A stretch of DNA of 64,000 nucleotides from Novosphingobium sp. Chol11 (GTDB lineage Bacteria; Pseudomonadota; Alphaproteobacteria; Sphingomonadales; Sphingomonadaceae), in NCBI GenBank assembly GCA_945906105.1, contig CAMDQO010000002.1:62001-126000 (forward strand). Reading direction: 5' to 3'. Position numbers and translations under genes: made by a program. Positions 1 to 7,434 of this stretch are shown in pieces (the first letter of the stretch is position 1; every line of letters starts with the position of its first letter). The notes beneath the pieces were generated by a model. The model was not told where the DNA came from and did not search any database. It saw only the letters and a program-made list of their open reading frames with translations.

Positions 1-1
1 C

Positions 2-859
2 ACCCAGGAGCAGCAACAGCGCATGATCCCGCCGATCATCTCGGGCGAGAAGAGGATGTGCTTTGCCGTGACCGAGCCCAATACCGGACTCGACACCACC
101 AGCCTCAAGACCCGCGCGACCAAGGTTGATGGCGGCTATCTGCTGAATGGTGAGAAGATCTGGATCACCAACGCCCACGTCGCTGATTATATGCTGATCA
201 TCGCGCGCACTACGGCGCTGGAGGATGTGAAGAAGAAAACCGATGGCCTGACGCTCTTCTACACCAAGCTTGACCGGTCCAAGGTCGAAGCGCGGATTAT
301 CCCCAAAATGGGGCGCCATGCCGTCGGATCGAATATGTTGTTCATCACCGATCTGTTCGTTCCCGAGGAAGACCGCATCGGTGCCGAGGGGCAGGGCTTC
401 AAGATCCTGCTGCAAGGTCTCAACCCTGAGCGCGTATTGCTCGGCGCAGAGGCAATCGGGCTTGGCCGCGTCGCGATCAAGCGGGCCTCCAAATATGCAC
501 AGGAGCGGATCGTCTTTGGCCGTCCCATCGGGCAGAATCAGGGCATTCAGCATCCGCTGGCCAAAGCGTGGATGCAGGTTGAAGCCGCCAGCCTGATGGT
601 GATGAAGGCCGCGACCCTGTTCGACAAAGGACTGGATTGCGGCGTTGAGGCCAACAGTGCCAAATACCTCGCCGCCGAAGCCGGTTACGAGGCTTGCCAG
701 ACGGCAGTCATGTCGATGGGCGGCATGGGCTATGCACAGGAATATCACGTCGAGCGCTACCTGCGCGAAGTGATGATCCCGCGCATCGCCCCGGTCAGCC
801 CGCATCTGATCATGAATTTCATCGCCGAACGGGTGCTGGAGTTGCCGAAGAGCTATTGA
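2..859 (+). CDS. Acyl-CoA dehydrogenase (5' end outside window)
   Basis: FAD-dependent alpha,beta-dehydrogenation of an acyl-CoA thioester, passing electrons to ETF. The reading frame is open to the left edge of the window, so the N-terminal domain is missing. Visible are the acyl-CoA dehydrogenase middle-domain signature (CFAVTEPNTG, then ITNAHVADY) and the C-terminal helical domain with an RIVFGRPIG segment and a GGMGYAQEYHVERYLRE stretch. The usual family ending with a catalytic Glu (EGT-type motif) reads IAPVSPHLI here, so the base may lie elsewhere; this ending recurs in some dehydrogenase subfamilies. It leads a plus-strand CoA operon with a CitE-like lyase, a CoA transferase and a crotonase. 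The substrate is unknown. Confidence 0.93.
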   Translation, partial: TQEQQQRMIPPIISGEKRMCFAVTEPNTGLDTTSLKTRATKVDGGYLLNGEKIWITNAHVADYMLIIARTTALEDVKKKTDGLTLFYTKLDRSKVEARIIPKMGRHAVGSNMLFITDLFVPEEDRIGAEGQGFKILLQGLNPERVLLGAEAIGLGRVAIKRASKYAQERIVFGRPIGQNQGIQHPLAKAWMQVEAASLMVMKAATLFDKGLDCGVEANSAKYLAAEAGYEACQTAVMSMGGMGYAQEYHVERYLREVMIPRIAPVSPHLIMNFIAERVLELPKSY

Positions 860-872
860 ACAAAAGGCCCGT

Positions 873-999
873 CCTCTTCAGGGGAGGGGTTGGGGTGGGG
901 GCTATCGGCTTGGCATTGCGTCCGGCGGAGAGACCCCACCCCGCTGCGACTAAGGCCCGCTGCGCGGACCCAAGTCTCACTGCCCCTCCCCTGAAGAGG
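873..999. repeat. GC-rich inverted repeat, REP/MITE-like
   Basis: Two perfect 17-bp arms (CCTCTTCAGGGGAGGGG at 873-889 and its reverse complement at 983-999) enclose about 90 bp that holds a second nested pair (GGGGTGGGG / CCCCACCCC). It fills most of the gap between the acyl-CoA dehydrogenase and the lyase gene. Related CCTC..GGGG palindromes occur at 10231 and 49508. It may act as an mRNA hairpin that uncouples the first gene from the rest of the operon. Confidence 0.7.
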
Positions 1000-1022
1000 A
1001 GGGGGAAAGAAGGACAAGCAGA

Positions 1023-1913
1023 ATGCCGATCAAACACGCCCCGATCTCTGCCCGCTCATGGCTGTTCGCGCCAGGCGACAGCGAGAAGAAAATGAACAAG
1101 GCGATGGACGGCACGGCTGACGTGGTGCTGATCGATCTGGAAGACGCGGTCGCCCCCGAAAGCAAGGCTGCGGCGCGGCGACAAGTGCATGATTTCATCG
1201 CGGCCAACCCCGCCCAGCGCCACCGCCTGTGGGTGCGGATCAATCCGTTTGATGGCCCTTACACCCTGCTCGATCTGGCAGCGATTATGCCCGCCAATCC
1301 CGGCGGCATCATGCTGCCCAAAGTCTATGGCCGGACTGACGTGGAAAAGCTCGATCACTGCCTGTCAGCGCTCGAAGTGGCGTACGGTATCGAGGAGGGC
1401 TCGACCCCGGTGATCGTGCTGATTACCGAAACGGCAGAGGCCATGTTCCACACCGGCGATTACAAGGGCGCGCCGCGTGTCGTTGCGCTAACCTGGGGGG
1501 CGGAAGATCTGGCCGACTCTATCGGTGCCAGCTCCAACCGCAACCCCGATGGCTCTTACAGCTTCACTTACGAACTGGCCCGCAGCCTGACTGTGCTCGG
1601 TGCGGCGACTGCAGGCGTCACCGCCATCGAGACGATCTCGGCAGACTTCAAGGATCTGGAAGCCCTGCGCATACGTGCGGAAGGCGTTCGCCGCCAAGGC
1701 TTCAAGGGCATGATGGCGATCCACCCGGCGCAGGTCGATGTGATCAACCAGGCCTTCACCCCCACCGAGGCGGAGATTGCCGAAGCACAGGAAGTGGTCG
1801 ATATTTTCGCCGCCAATCCCGGCGTCGGGGCAATTGGCTGGAAGGGCGCGATGCTCGATCGGCCGTACCTGTCGCGCGCGCAACAACTGCTCAAGCTGGC
1901 GGGGCGAGCATGA
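1023..1913 (+). CDS. CitE/HpcH-HpaI family CoA-ester lyase
   Basis: A 296-residue TIM-barrel lyase of the citrate lyase beta / malyl-CoA lyase / citramalyl-CoA lyase family, expected to cleave or hydrolyse a beta-hydroxyacyl-CoA with Mg2+. Family landmarks are the N-terminal LFAPGD motif, the VVLIDLEDAVAPE segment near residue 40, the ITETAEA segment, LTWGAEDLA, and the C-terminal MMAIHPAQV. A GAAGGA ribosome site lies just upstream. The stop overlaps the next start by four bases (ATGA), so it is translationally coupled to the CoA-transferase gene. That pairing recalls the RipC (citramalyl-CoA lyase) and RipA (itaconate CoA-transferase) pair of itaconate breakdown, but malyl-, methylmalyl- or other substrates are equally possible. 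Confidence 0.88.
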   Translation: MPIKHAPISARSWLFAPGDSEKKMNKAMDGTADVVLIDLEDAVAPESKAAARRQVHDFIAANPAQRHRLWVRINPFDGPYTLLDLAAIMPANPGGIMLPKVYGRTDVEKLDHCLSALEVAYGIEEGSTPVIVLITETAEAMFHTGDYKGAPRVVALTWGAEDLADSIGASSNRNPDGSYSFTYELARSLTVLGAATAGVTAIETISADFKDLEALRIRAEGVRRQGFKGMMAIHPAQVDVINQAFTPTEAEIAEAQEVVDIFAANPGVGAIGWKGAMLDRPYLSRAQQLLKLAGRA

Positions 1914-3181
1914 CGATCAGCCTGACCGCAGAGGCTCTCGACCTGCGCCAGTTCCTCATGAACGGCGACCATGTGGTTCTGGGGCAGGCCTGCGGTGAGC
2001 CTTCAACCCTGATCGACGCACTGATCGCACAAGGATCGACCATCGGCGATCTGAACGCCTTCATCGCCACCAGCTTTTCCGGCCAGTTCACGCCCGAAAC
2101 CGCAGCCAGTTTCCGCCTGTCCAGCATGGGAGCCATCGGCGCGCTGCGCAGCATGACCAAAGCGGGCGCGCTCGATGTGATCCCGGTCCATGTCAGTCAG
2201 GTCGGTCCGCTGATAACCGCCGGGATCATTCGCTGCGATGTCGCGATGATCCAGGTCAGCCCGGCGGACGAACAGGGCAACCACTCCTGCGGCCTGATCA
2301 GCGACTATGTCCGCGCCGCCGTCGAAAAAGCGCGGCTGGTGATCGCCGAAGTCAACGAGGCGGTGCCCTTCACCTTTGGCGAGATGATCCCGGCCAGCGC
2401 CATCGATGTGGCTATCCACGTCAACCGCGCGCCGGTGGAAGTCGCGCCTGCAAAAATCGGTGAGACTGACGAGGCGATTGCCCGCCACTGCGCCAGCTAT
2501 ATTGGCGATGGCAGCGTCATCCAGACCGGCGTCGGCGCAGTGCCCGATGCCATCCTGCGCCAGTTGCATGACCGCAAGGATCTGGGCGTCCATTCAGGGA
2601 TGCTCGGCGATGGACTGGTTGATCTGGTCGAAGCAGGGGTGATCACCAATGCCCGCAAGGAAATCGACGCAGGCGTTTCGATCAACGGCGCGCTGATCGG
2701 CACCAAGCGGCTTTACGACTGGGCCCACCGCAATCCGGCGATGCGGATGACGCCGACCAGTTATACCCATGATGCGGGTGTGCTTGGCCAGCTTTCGCGG
2801 CTGGTTTCGATCAATTCGGCGCTCGAAGTTGATCTTACCGGACAGGTCAATGCGGAGCAGACCGGCGCTGCCTATATGGGCGGTACCGGCGGTCAGGTCG
2901 ATTTCGTCCGCGCGGGCGCGCGCTCACCGGGCGGGGCTTCGCTGATCGTGCTGGCGGCGAGTGCCAAGGGCGGCACACTCTCAAAGATCGTCCCCAGCCT
3001 GTCGGGGCCAGTTACCACCGCGCGCACCGAGGTTGATGTGATCGTCACCGAATTTGGCGCGGCGGAGCTCAAGGGACAGACTCTGGCTGAGCGGACTCGC
3101 CGTCTGATCGCCATTGCCCACCCGGATTTTCAGGAAGAACTGGCCCGCGCCGCTCATACCATTCAGACAAGGGGCTACTGA
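1910..3181 (+). CDS. Acetyl-CoA hydrolase/transferase family protein (Cat1/Cat2-like)
   Basis: A 423-residue two-domain class I CoA-transferase fold, of the group containing 4-hydroxybutyrate CoA-transferase, succinyl-CoA:acetate CoA-transferase and RipA. It is expected to move CoA between acids or hydrolyse the thioester. Landmarks are the DVAMIQVSPADEQGN segment (110-124), GDGSVIQTGVGAVPDAI (200-215) and a C-terminal TEFGAAELKG. The segment that usually contains the catalytic glutamate (HTEM-type) reads HSGM at 228-231, with Gly230 at that position. The start is coupled to the lyase gene by ATGA and the crotonase gene follows after two bases. The hydrolase-versus-transferase role is uncertain because of the missing Glu. 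Confidence 0.87.
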   Translation: MTISLTAEALDLRQFLMNGDHVVLGQACGEPSTLIDALIAQGSTIGDLNAFIATSFSGQFTPETAASFRLSSMGAIGALRSMTKAGALDVIPVHVSQVGPLITAGIIRCDVAMIQVSPADEQGNHSCGLISDYVRAAVEKARLVIAEVNEAVPFTFGEMIPASAIDVAIHVNRAPVEVAPAKIGETDEAIARHCASYIGDGSVIQTGVGAVPDAILRQLHDRKDLGVHSGMLGDGLVDLVEAGVITNARKEIDAGVSINGALIGTKRLYDWAHRNPAMRMTPTSYTHDAGVLGQLSRLVSINSALEVDLTGQVNAEQTGAAYMGGTGGQVDFVRAGARSPGGASLIVLAASAKGGTLSKIVPSLSGPVTTARTEVDVIVTEFGAAELKGQTLAERTRRLIAIAHPDFQEELARAAHTIQTRGY

Positions 3182-3183
3182 GA

Positions 3184-3951
3184 ATGACCGACGCCGTCCT
3201 GTTCGATGCCCGCCCCGATGGCATCGCGATCATTACCATCAACCGGCCCGAACAGCGCAACTGCCTCAGCCTTGAAGTGCGGCAAGGCCTGTTCGCGGCG
3301 TGGGAGCGCTTCGAGAGCGACCCGGCGCTGCGCATCGCAATCCTGACCGGTAGCGGCGAGAAAGCCTTCTGCGCGGGCGGTGACCTGAAAGAAATGGTCG
3401 AGCGCCAGTTGAAGGTGCCACCGCGCGATATGTTCCCGGTGCCTTACGAGAATATCACGCTGTCCAAGCCGACCATCGCAGCGGTCAACGGCGTGGCCTT
3501 CGCGGGTGGCTGGATGATCGCTCAGGCCTGCGACCTGTGCGTTGCTGCAACCAGCGCAAAGTTCGCCATCACCGAGGTCAAGGTCGGGCGCGGCAGCCCC
3601 TGGGCCGCGCCGTTGATCCACATGATCCCGCAGCGCATCTTCATGGAGATCGTCCTCACCGGCAAACCGATCACCGCCAGCCGCGCTTACGAGATTGGCC
3701 TCGTCAACCGCCTCGCCGAGCCCGAAGCGCTGATGGACGCCGCGCTGGAACTGGCGCGCGAAGTGCTCGAAGGCGCGCCGCTTTCAGTCAAGGCCGCGCG
3801 CGAAACCGTGATGCTGGCTACCGAAATGGGCCGCGCCGATGCCATCGAGGCGGGCTATGCCGCGCATGAAGTCTGCTACAATTCCACCGACGCCCAGGAA
3901 GGCCCGCGCGCCTTTTCGGAGAAGCGCAAGCCGGAGTGGAAAGGCGAGTAG
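3184..3951 (+). CDS. Enoyl-CoA hydratase/isomerase (crotonase family)
   Basis: A 255-residue crotonase-fold protein that probably hydrates an enoyl-CoA formed by the upstream dehydrogenase. The oxyanion-hole motifs are AFCAGGDL (61-68) and GVAFAGGW (103-110). Glu131 in FAITEVKVG matches the first catalytic Glu of crotonase, but the second one (E164 in the rat enzyme) is not evident because that stretch reads GRGSPWAAP. Isomerase, hydrolase or lyase chemistry is therefore possible. It is the last gene of the operon, two bases behind the CoA-transferase gene, and ends three bases before a convergent SDR gene. Confidence 0.9.
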   Translation: MTDAVLFDARPDGIAIITINRPEQRNCLSLEVRQGLFAAWERFESDPALRIAILTGSGEKAFCAGGDLKEMVERQLKVPPRDMFPVPYENITLSKPTIAAVNGVAFAGGWMIAQACDLCVAATSAKFAITEVKVGRGSPWAAPLIHMIPQRIFMEIVLTGKPITASRAYEIGLVNRLAEPEALMDAALELAREVLEGAPLSVKAARETVMLATEMGRADAIEAGYAAHEVCYNSTDAQEGPRAFSEKRKPEWKGE

Positions 3952-3953
3952 AG

Positions 3954-4859
3954 CTACTTCCCGCTCGCCATCCCAAAGCTGTAAGTCAGGTGATCGACAT
4001 GGCCGTGAAGGCCAAACACCTTGGGATCGCTCTTGTCGCGGATAGTGGCGATTGCTGTATCGACATCATCGACTGACCATTCCGGGCGGAATGCACCGCG
4101 TGTCTCGCCGATATATATTTCGGCCATGCGCCCGGCTGCGGCGGCATAGATTTCGCCGCTGACCGAGCAGTTTTCATGCGCCAGCCAGCCGACCATCGGC
4201 GCGACCAGTTCCGGGCCCATTGGTGGATACATCGAGGTATCAAGGCCATCGGCCATGCGGGTAACGGCGGCGGGGACAATGACGTTCGACTTCACATTGT
4301 GCGCCTCGCCCTCCAGCGCGATCACGTTGCTGAGCCCGATCATGCCCGACTTGGCCATGGCATAGTTGACGCAATTGCTGTTGCCATAGATCCCGCCAAT
4401 CGATGAGGTCAGCACGATCCGCCCATAACCTGCGTCGCACATATGCGGCATGGCCGCGCGCACGACATGGAACGCCCCCTTGAGGTGAACGTCGAGCACC
4501 GCGTCCAGATCGAGATCGGAAAGTTCGCGGATCGATCCGTAGCGGACATTACCGGCGTTATGGATCAGCACGTCGATCCGGCCAAAGGCATCGAGCGCCA
4601 CCTGAATGATCGCGCGGCCACCTTGGGGCGTGGCGACACTATCGGTGCAGACAATCGCCTCGCCGCCTGCCGCCTTGATCACATCAACGGCCTCCTGCGC
4701 TGGACCTGCATCAGCGCCGTCCCCCTTGATCACGCTGCCGTTGTCATTGACGACAACCTTGGCTCCCAATGACCCGAGCAGTTCGGCATAGGCCCGCCCC
4801 AGCCCGCGACCACCGCCGGTGATAACGACAACGCGGCCATCAAAACGCAGTTTGGACAT
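3954..4859 (-). CDS. Short-chain dehydrogenase/reductase (MFE2-like)
   Basis: A 301-residue NAD(P)-dependent SDR resembling the (3R)-hydroxyacyl-CoA dehydrogenase domain of peroxisomal multifunctional enzyme 2. The nucleotide motif TGGGRGLG is at 14-21, NAG at 101-103, the catalytic Ser at 152-153, and Tyr166-x3-Lys170. The insertion after VVVNDNG (36-41) is typical of the MFE2 group. I start it at the ATG at 4859, which has GGAGAG four bases upstream, rather than an upstream in-frame TTG. It lies downstream of the TetR gene on the same strand, separated by a palindrome, so the two may be co-transcribed. It could oxidise the hydroxyacyl-CoA made by the neighbouring hydratase. Confidence 0.9.
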   Translation of the reverse strand: MSKLRFDGRVVVITGGGRGLGRAYAELLGSLGAKVVVNDNGSVIKGDGADAGPAQEAVDVIKAAGGEAIVCTDSVATPQGGRAIIQVALDAFGRIDVLIHNAGNVRYGSIRELSDLDLDAVLDVHLKGAFHVVRAAMPHMCDAGYGRIVLTSSIGGIYGNSNCVNYAMAKSGMIGLSNVIALEGEAHNVKSNVIVPAAVTRMADGLDTSMYPPMGPELVAPMVGWLAHENCSVSGEIYAAAAGRMAEIYIGETRGAFRPEWSVDDVDTAIATIRDKSDPKVFGLHGHVDHLTYSFGMASGK

Positions 4860-4892
4860 TGATCTCTCCAAGGGCCAACAGCTGCACCCGTC

Positions 4893-4924
4893 TCGTCATT
4901 GCTGCGCTACGCTCGCAATGACGA
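4893..4924. repeat. Short palindrome, dispersed family copy 1
   Basis: A 32-bp palindrome with arms TCGTCATTGC (4893-4902) and GCAATGACGA (4915-4924) around a 12-base loop. It shares its arms with the longer element at 22627-22717, so it belongs to a dispersed intergenic repeat family. Here it lies between the TetR and SDR genes. Confidence 0.7.
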
Positions 4925-4957
4925 ATGGTGAAGGTGGGATTCTCCTTCCGCAACCGC

Positions 4958-5653
4958 TCAGGCGATAATCGCGCGCCGGCAGAAGTCCCAGATCTCTTCA
5001 GCCAGCCTGCCCCGGCGCGCGGGATCGGGGGCTTGGCCTTCTTCGGCCAGCAGTTCGGTGTGCACGGTGTTCGAGACGGTGTTGTAAACCAGCATGGCAA
5101 GACGTCCCGGATCGGCGCGGCGGACAAGGCCTTGCTCCATTCCTTCGGCGAGTTGCCGCGCGAACAGATCGAGCAAAGGGCTGAGCGCGGTTTGCAGATC
5201 GGCGGGGCGGCTTTCCGCCAGCCGCATATGTTCGCGTGACAAGGCCGCACCGCGCCGGTCACGTGGCGGCTCGGGACCGTCGCCCAGATAGCCACGCCCC
5301 AGCACAATCGAGGTGACAACAAAGTGCAGCCGCTCCAGCGGATCTGACAACTGCTGCGCTTCGCGCGCAAAATGGCTGGCGGCGAGTTGCAGCGTTTGTT
5401 CGAACACCGCCAGAACAAGGTCATCCTTGCCTGAAAAGCTATCGTAAAACGCCCGCCGTGCGAGGCCGGTACGCAGCAGCACCGCACGAATCGTCAGGCC
5501 ATCGAGACCCTCATCGGCGAGCAGATCATAAGCCGCCTCGATAATCAGCCTTGTCCGATCAGCCCCATCGATGCGGGGACGTGCCAGACCTTCCGGCGGA
5601 GGCACTCTCACCGGCGGAGGCACTTTTGGCGCTATGTTAGAGGTATTGCTCAT
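4958..5653 (-). CDS. TetR/AcrR family repressor of the P450 operon
   Basis: A 231-residue transcription factor. The helix-turn-helix lies at about residues 30-80 (AAYDLLADEG, LTIRAVLLRTG, RAFYDSF), followed by an all-helical ligand-binding domain. A proline-rich N-terminal extension of about 25 residues precedes the HTH. It is divergent from the ferredoxin/P450 operon. The shared 102-bp region carries two near-identical palindromes flanking a promoter, so it most likely represses both the P450 operon and itself until a pathway substrate binds. The SDR downstream may be in its transcription unit. Confidence 0.92.
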   Translation of the reverse strand: MSNTSNIAPKVPPPVRVPPPEGLARPRIDGADRTRLIIEAAYDLLADEGLDGLTIRAVLLRTGLARRAFYDSFSGKDDLVLAVFEQTLQLAASHFAREAQQLSDPLERLHFVVTSIVLGRGYLGDGPEPPRDRRGAALSREHMRLAESRPADLQTALSPLLDLFARQLAEGMEQGLVRRADPGRLAMLVYNTVSNTVHTELLAEEGQAPDPARRGRLAEEIWDFCRRAIIA

Positions 5654-5659
5654 ACCGCA

Positions 5660-5674
5660 GAGAACAACATTCTC
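5660..5674. promoter_or_regulatory. Probable TetR operator 1
   Basis: GAGAACAACATTCTC, a palindrome with GAGAA/TTCTC arms. It differs from operator 2 at two of fifteen positions and lies immediately upstream of the -35 element of the P450 operon, seven bases before the TetR start codon. That location suits both autoregulation and repression of the divergent operon. Confidence 0.72.
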
Positions 5675-5675
5675 A

Positions 5676-5705
5676 TTGACAATTCCACCCCGTTTCGCCT
5701 AACTA
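5676..5705 (+). promoter_or_regulatory. Probable promoter of ferredoxin/P450 operon
   Basis: TTGACA at 5676-5681, an 18-base spacer, then TAACTA at 5700-5705 as the -10 candidate. It is bracketed by the two operator palindromes, as expected for steric repression. The -10 match is imperfect. Confidence 0.55.
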
Positions 5706-5706
5706 A

Positions 5707-5723
5707 TGAGAACAGCGTTCTCA
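5707..5723. promoter_or_regulatory. Probable TetR operator 2
   Basis: TGAGAACAGCGTTCTCA, a perfect palindrome apart from its central base, centred 48 bp from operator 1. It lies just downstream of the -10 candidate, overlapping the expected transcription start. Confidence 0.75.
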
Positions 5724-5755
5724 ACATGCGCAAAAGTCCCGGGAGAGTCAAGACA

Positions 5756-6082
5756 ATGCCTTCAGTCACCTATGTCCAGCACGACGGCTCCAGTCAGATC
5801 ATCGACGTGCCGAATGGCGAGAATGTCATGCGCGGTGCGCTTTACAACAATGTCGATGGCATCATCGGCGAATGCGGTGGCGGCCTCTCCTGTGCCACCT
5901 GCCATTGCTATGTCGATGATAGCTGGGCAAGCAAGGTGGGTGGCCCCGCCAGCCAGGACGAGGCCGATCTGCTGGAAGGCGTTTCGAGCGAGCGCAAGGC
6001 CGCCAGCCGCCTGTCCTGTCAGATCGTCATGAGCGACGCGCTGGACGGCCTGATCGTCCATCTGCCCGAAACCCAGTATTGA
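5756..6082 (+). CDS. 2Fe-2S ferredoxin (adrenodoxin/putidaredoxin type)
   Basis: A 108-residue electron carrier expected to feed the adjacent P450. Cluster ligands are Cys40, Cys46, Cys49 (C-x5-C-x2-C) and Cys88 in RLSCQI, the vertebrate-type [2Fe-2S] arrangement. I chose the ATG at 5756 because GGGAGAG lies nine bases upstream; an in-frame ATG at 5726 would add ten residues unlike the family. It is the first gene of the TetR-controlled operon, 17 bases ahead of the P450 gene. No ferredoxin reductase gene is nearby, so a reductase must come from elsewhere in the genome. Confidence 0.95.
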   Translation: MPSVTYVQHDGSSQIIDVPNGENVMRGALYNNVDGIIGECGGGLSCATCHCYVDDSWASKVGGPASQDEADLLEGVSSERKAASRLSCQIVMSDALDGLIVHLPETQY

Positions 6083-6099
6083 GCGCAAGGGAACTTACC

Positions 6100-7347
6100 A
6101 TGCCGATTGACTCCGCCAATCCCGTTCCGCCCACCTATCCGCGCCGTATTGGCATGGATCAGGTGCCGCCGCACGTTGCGCCTGATCTGATCCGCTCTGC
6201 CGGGATCACTTACAGCCCCGAATTCCTCGCCGCGCCGCATGATTTCATGGCCAAGCTGCATCAGGACTATCCCTCGATCTGGTACGATGTTGGCGCCTAT
6301 GGCAATTCGTGGCAAGCGACCAAGCATGCCGATGCGCTGTTCATCCTGCGCCACCCGGAAATTTTCTCGAACGAAGGCGCCACCCCCTTCCCGCGCGATC
6401 CCGATGACTATTTCTACTTCATCCCGCAGGAAATCGATCCGCCCGAGCACCGCAAATATCGCAACATCGTTGATCCGGTGTTCTCACCGCAAGGCGTGCT
6501 CAAACTGGAAGCCAAGATCCGCAAGCTGGCCAACGACCTGATCGATGAATTCGCCGACGAGGGTGAGGTTGAGTTTACCGAGGCGTTCGGCCGTCCGCTG
6601 CCGGTGATGGTGTTCCTTGATATCATGGGCCTGCCGCAAGCGATGCGCGATACCTTCGTTTCCTGGGCGATGGACCTGCTCCATTCGAACAGCCGCGAAA
6701 GCATGGGCGTGGCGATGGCCAACATCACCACCTATCTCAAAGGCGCGATTGCCGAGAAGAAGGCCAATCCCGACGATGGCGTGGTCAGCCTGATCGCCCA
6801 TGCCCAGATTGACGGGCGGCCCTTGTCAGACAAGGAAGTGTTCGGCTTCGTCTGCTTCCTGTTCATCGGCGGGCTGGATACGGTGTTTGCCACGCTCAAC
6901 AATATGTGGCTGTTCCTCGCGCGTAATCCGCAGATCGTGAAGGAAATACGCGACGATCCGGACAACATCAACGCCCAGATCGAAGAACTGCTGCGGTTGT
7001 GGTCGGTGACATTTTCGGGCCGGGTGCTGATCCAGGATCACGAGCTGCGCGGTGTGCAGCTCAAAAAGGATGATCGCATCACCTGCGTGCTGCCCGCCTG
7101 CAACTTCGATCCCGAAGTCTTCCCGAACCCGCGCGAGTGCAATTTCCACCGCCCGCGCCAGACCGTGCTGGCCTTCACCGTCGGCGCGCACTCCTGCATG
7201 GGTGCGCACCTTGCCCGGCTGGAGATCAAGTGCGCGCTACAGGAATGGCTGAAGCGCATCCCCGAGTTCAGCTTGAAAGAAGGCACGGAGATAGAATACC
7301 GCCCCGGTGGCGTCGTCGGGCCAGAGGCAGTGCCACTGGTGTGGTGA
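6100..7347 (+). CDS. Cytochrome P450 (class I, bacterial soluble)
   Basis: A 415-residue heme monooxygenase, expected to hydroxylate a hydrophobic substrate with electrons from the upstream ferredoxin. The heme loop is FTVGAHSCMG (359-368, ligand Cys366). The oxygen-activating I-helix reads GGLDT (257-261), and E-L-L-R (296-299) is the ExxR motif. Length and absence of a membrane anchor fit soluble class I enzymes. The start is the ATG at 6100, with AAGGGA upstream, not the overlapping TTG at 6079. It is co-transcribed with the ferredoxin. I cannot assign the CYP family. Confidence 0.95.
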   Translation: MPIDSANPVPPTYPRRIGMDQVPPHVAPDLIRSAGITYSPEFLAAPHDFMAKLHQDYPSIWYDVGAYGNSWQATKHADALFILRHPEIFSNEGATPFPRDPDDYFYFIPQEIDPPEHRKYRNIVDPVFSPQGVLKLEAKIRKLANDLIDEFADEGEVEFTEAFGRPLPVMVFLDIMGLPQAMRDTFVSWAMDLLHSNSRESMGVAMANITTYLKGAIAEKKANPDDGVVSLIAHAQIDGRPLSDKEVFGFVCFLFIGGLDTVFATLNNMWLFLARNPQIVKEIRDDPDNINAQIEELLRLWSVTFSGRVLIQDHELRGVQLKKDDRITCVLPACNFDPEVFPNPRECNFHRPRQTVLAFTVGAHSCMGAHLARLEIKCALQEWLKRIPEFSLKEGTEIEYRPGGVVGPEAVPLVW

Positions 7348-7374
7348 GTGTGACACCACTGCGATGAATTGACC

Positions 7375-7400
7375 CCGGCGGTTGCTTCGTGCGCCGCCGG
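7375..7400 (+). other. Intra-operon hairpin
   Basis: CCGGCGG (7375-7381) and CCGCCGG (7394-7400) form a 7-bp GC stem with a 12-base loop in the 87-bp gap between the P450 and DUF1214 genes. There is no T-tract, so partial attenuation or mRNA stabilisation is more likely than full termination. Confidence 0.45.
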
Positions 7401-7434
7401 TGGCACAATCCTCTCCGCACGAGAGGATCGCCAC

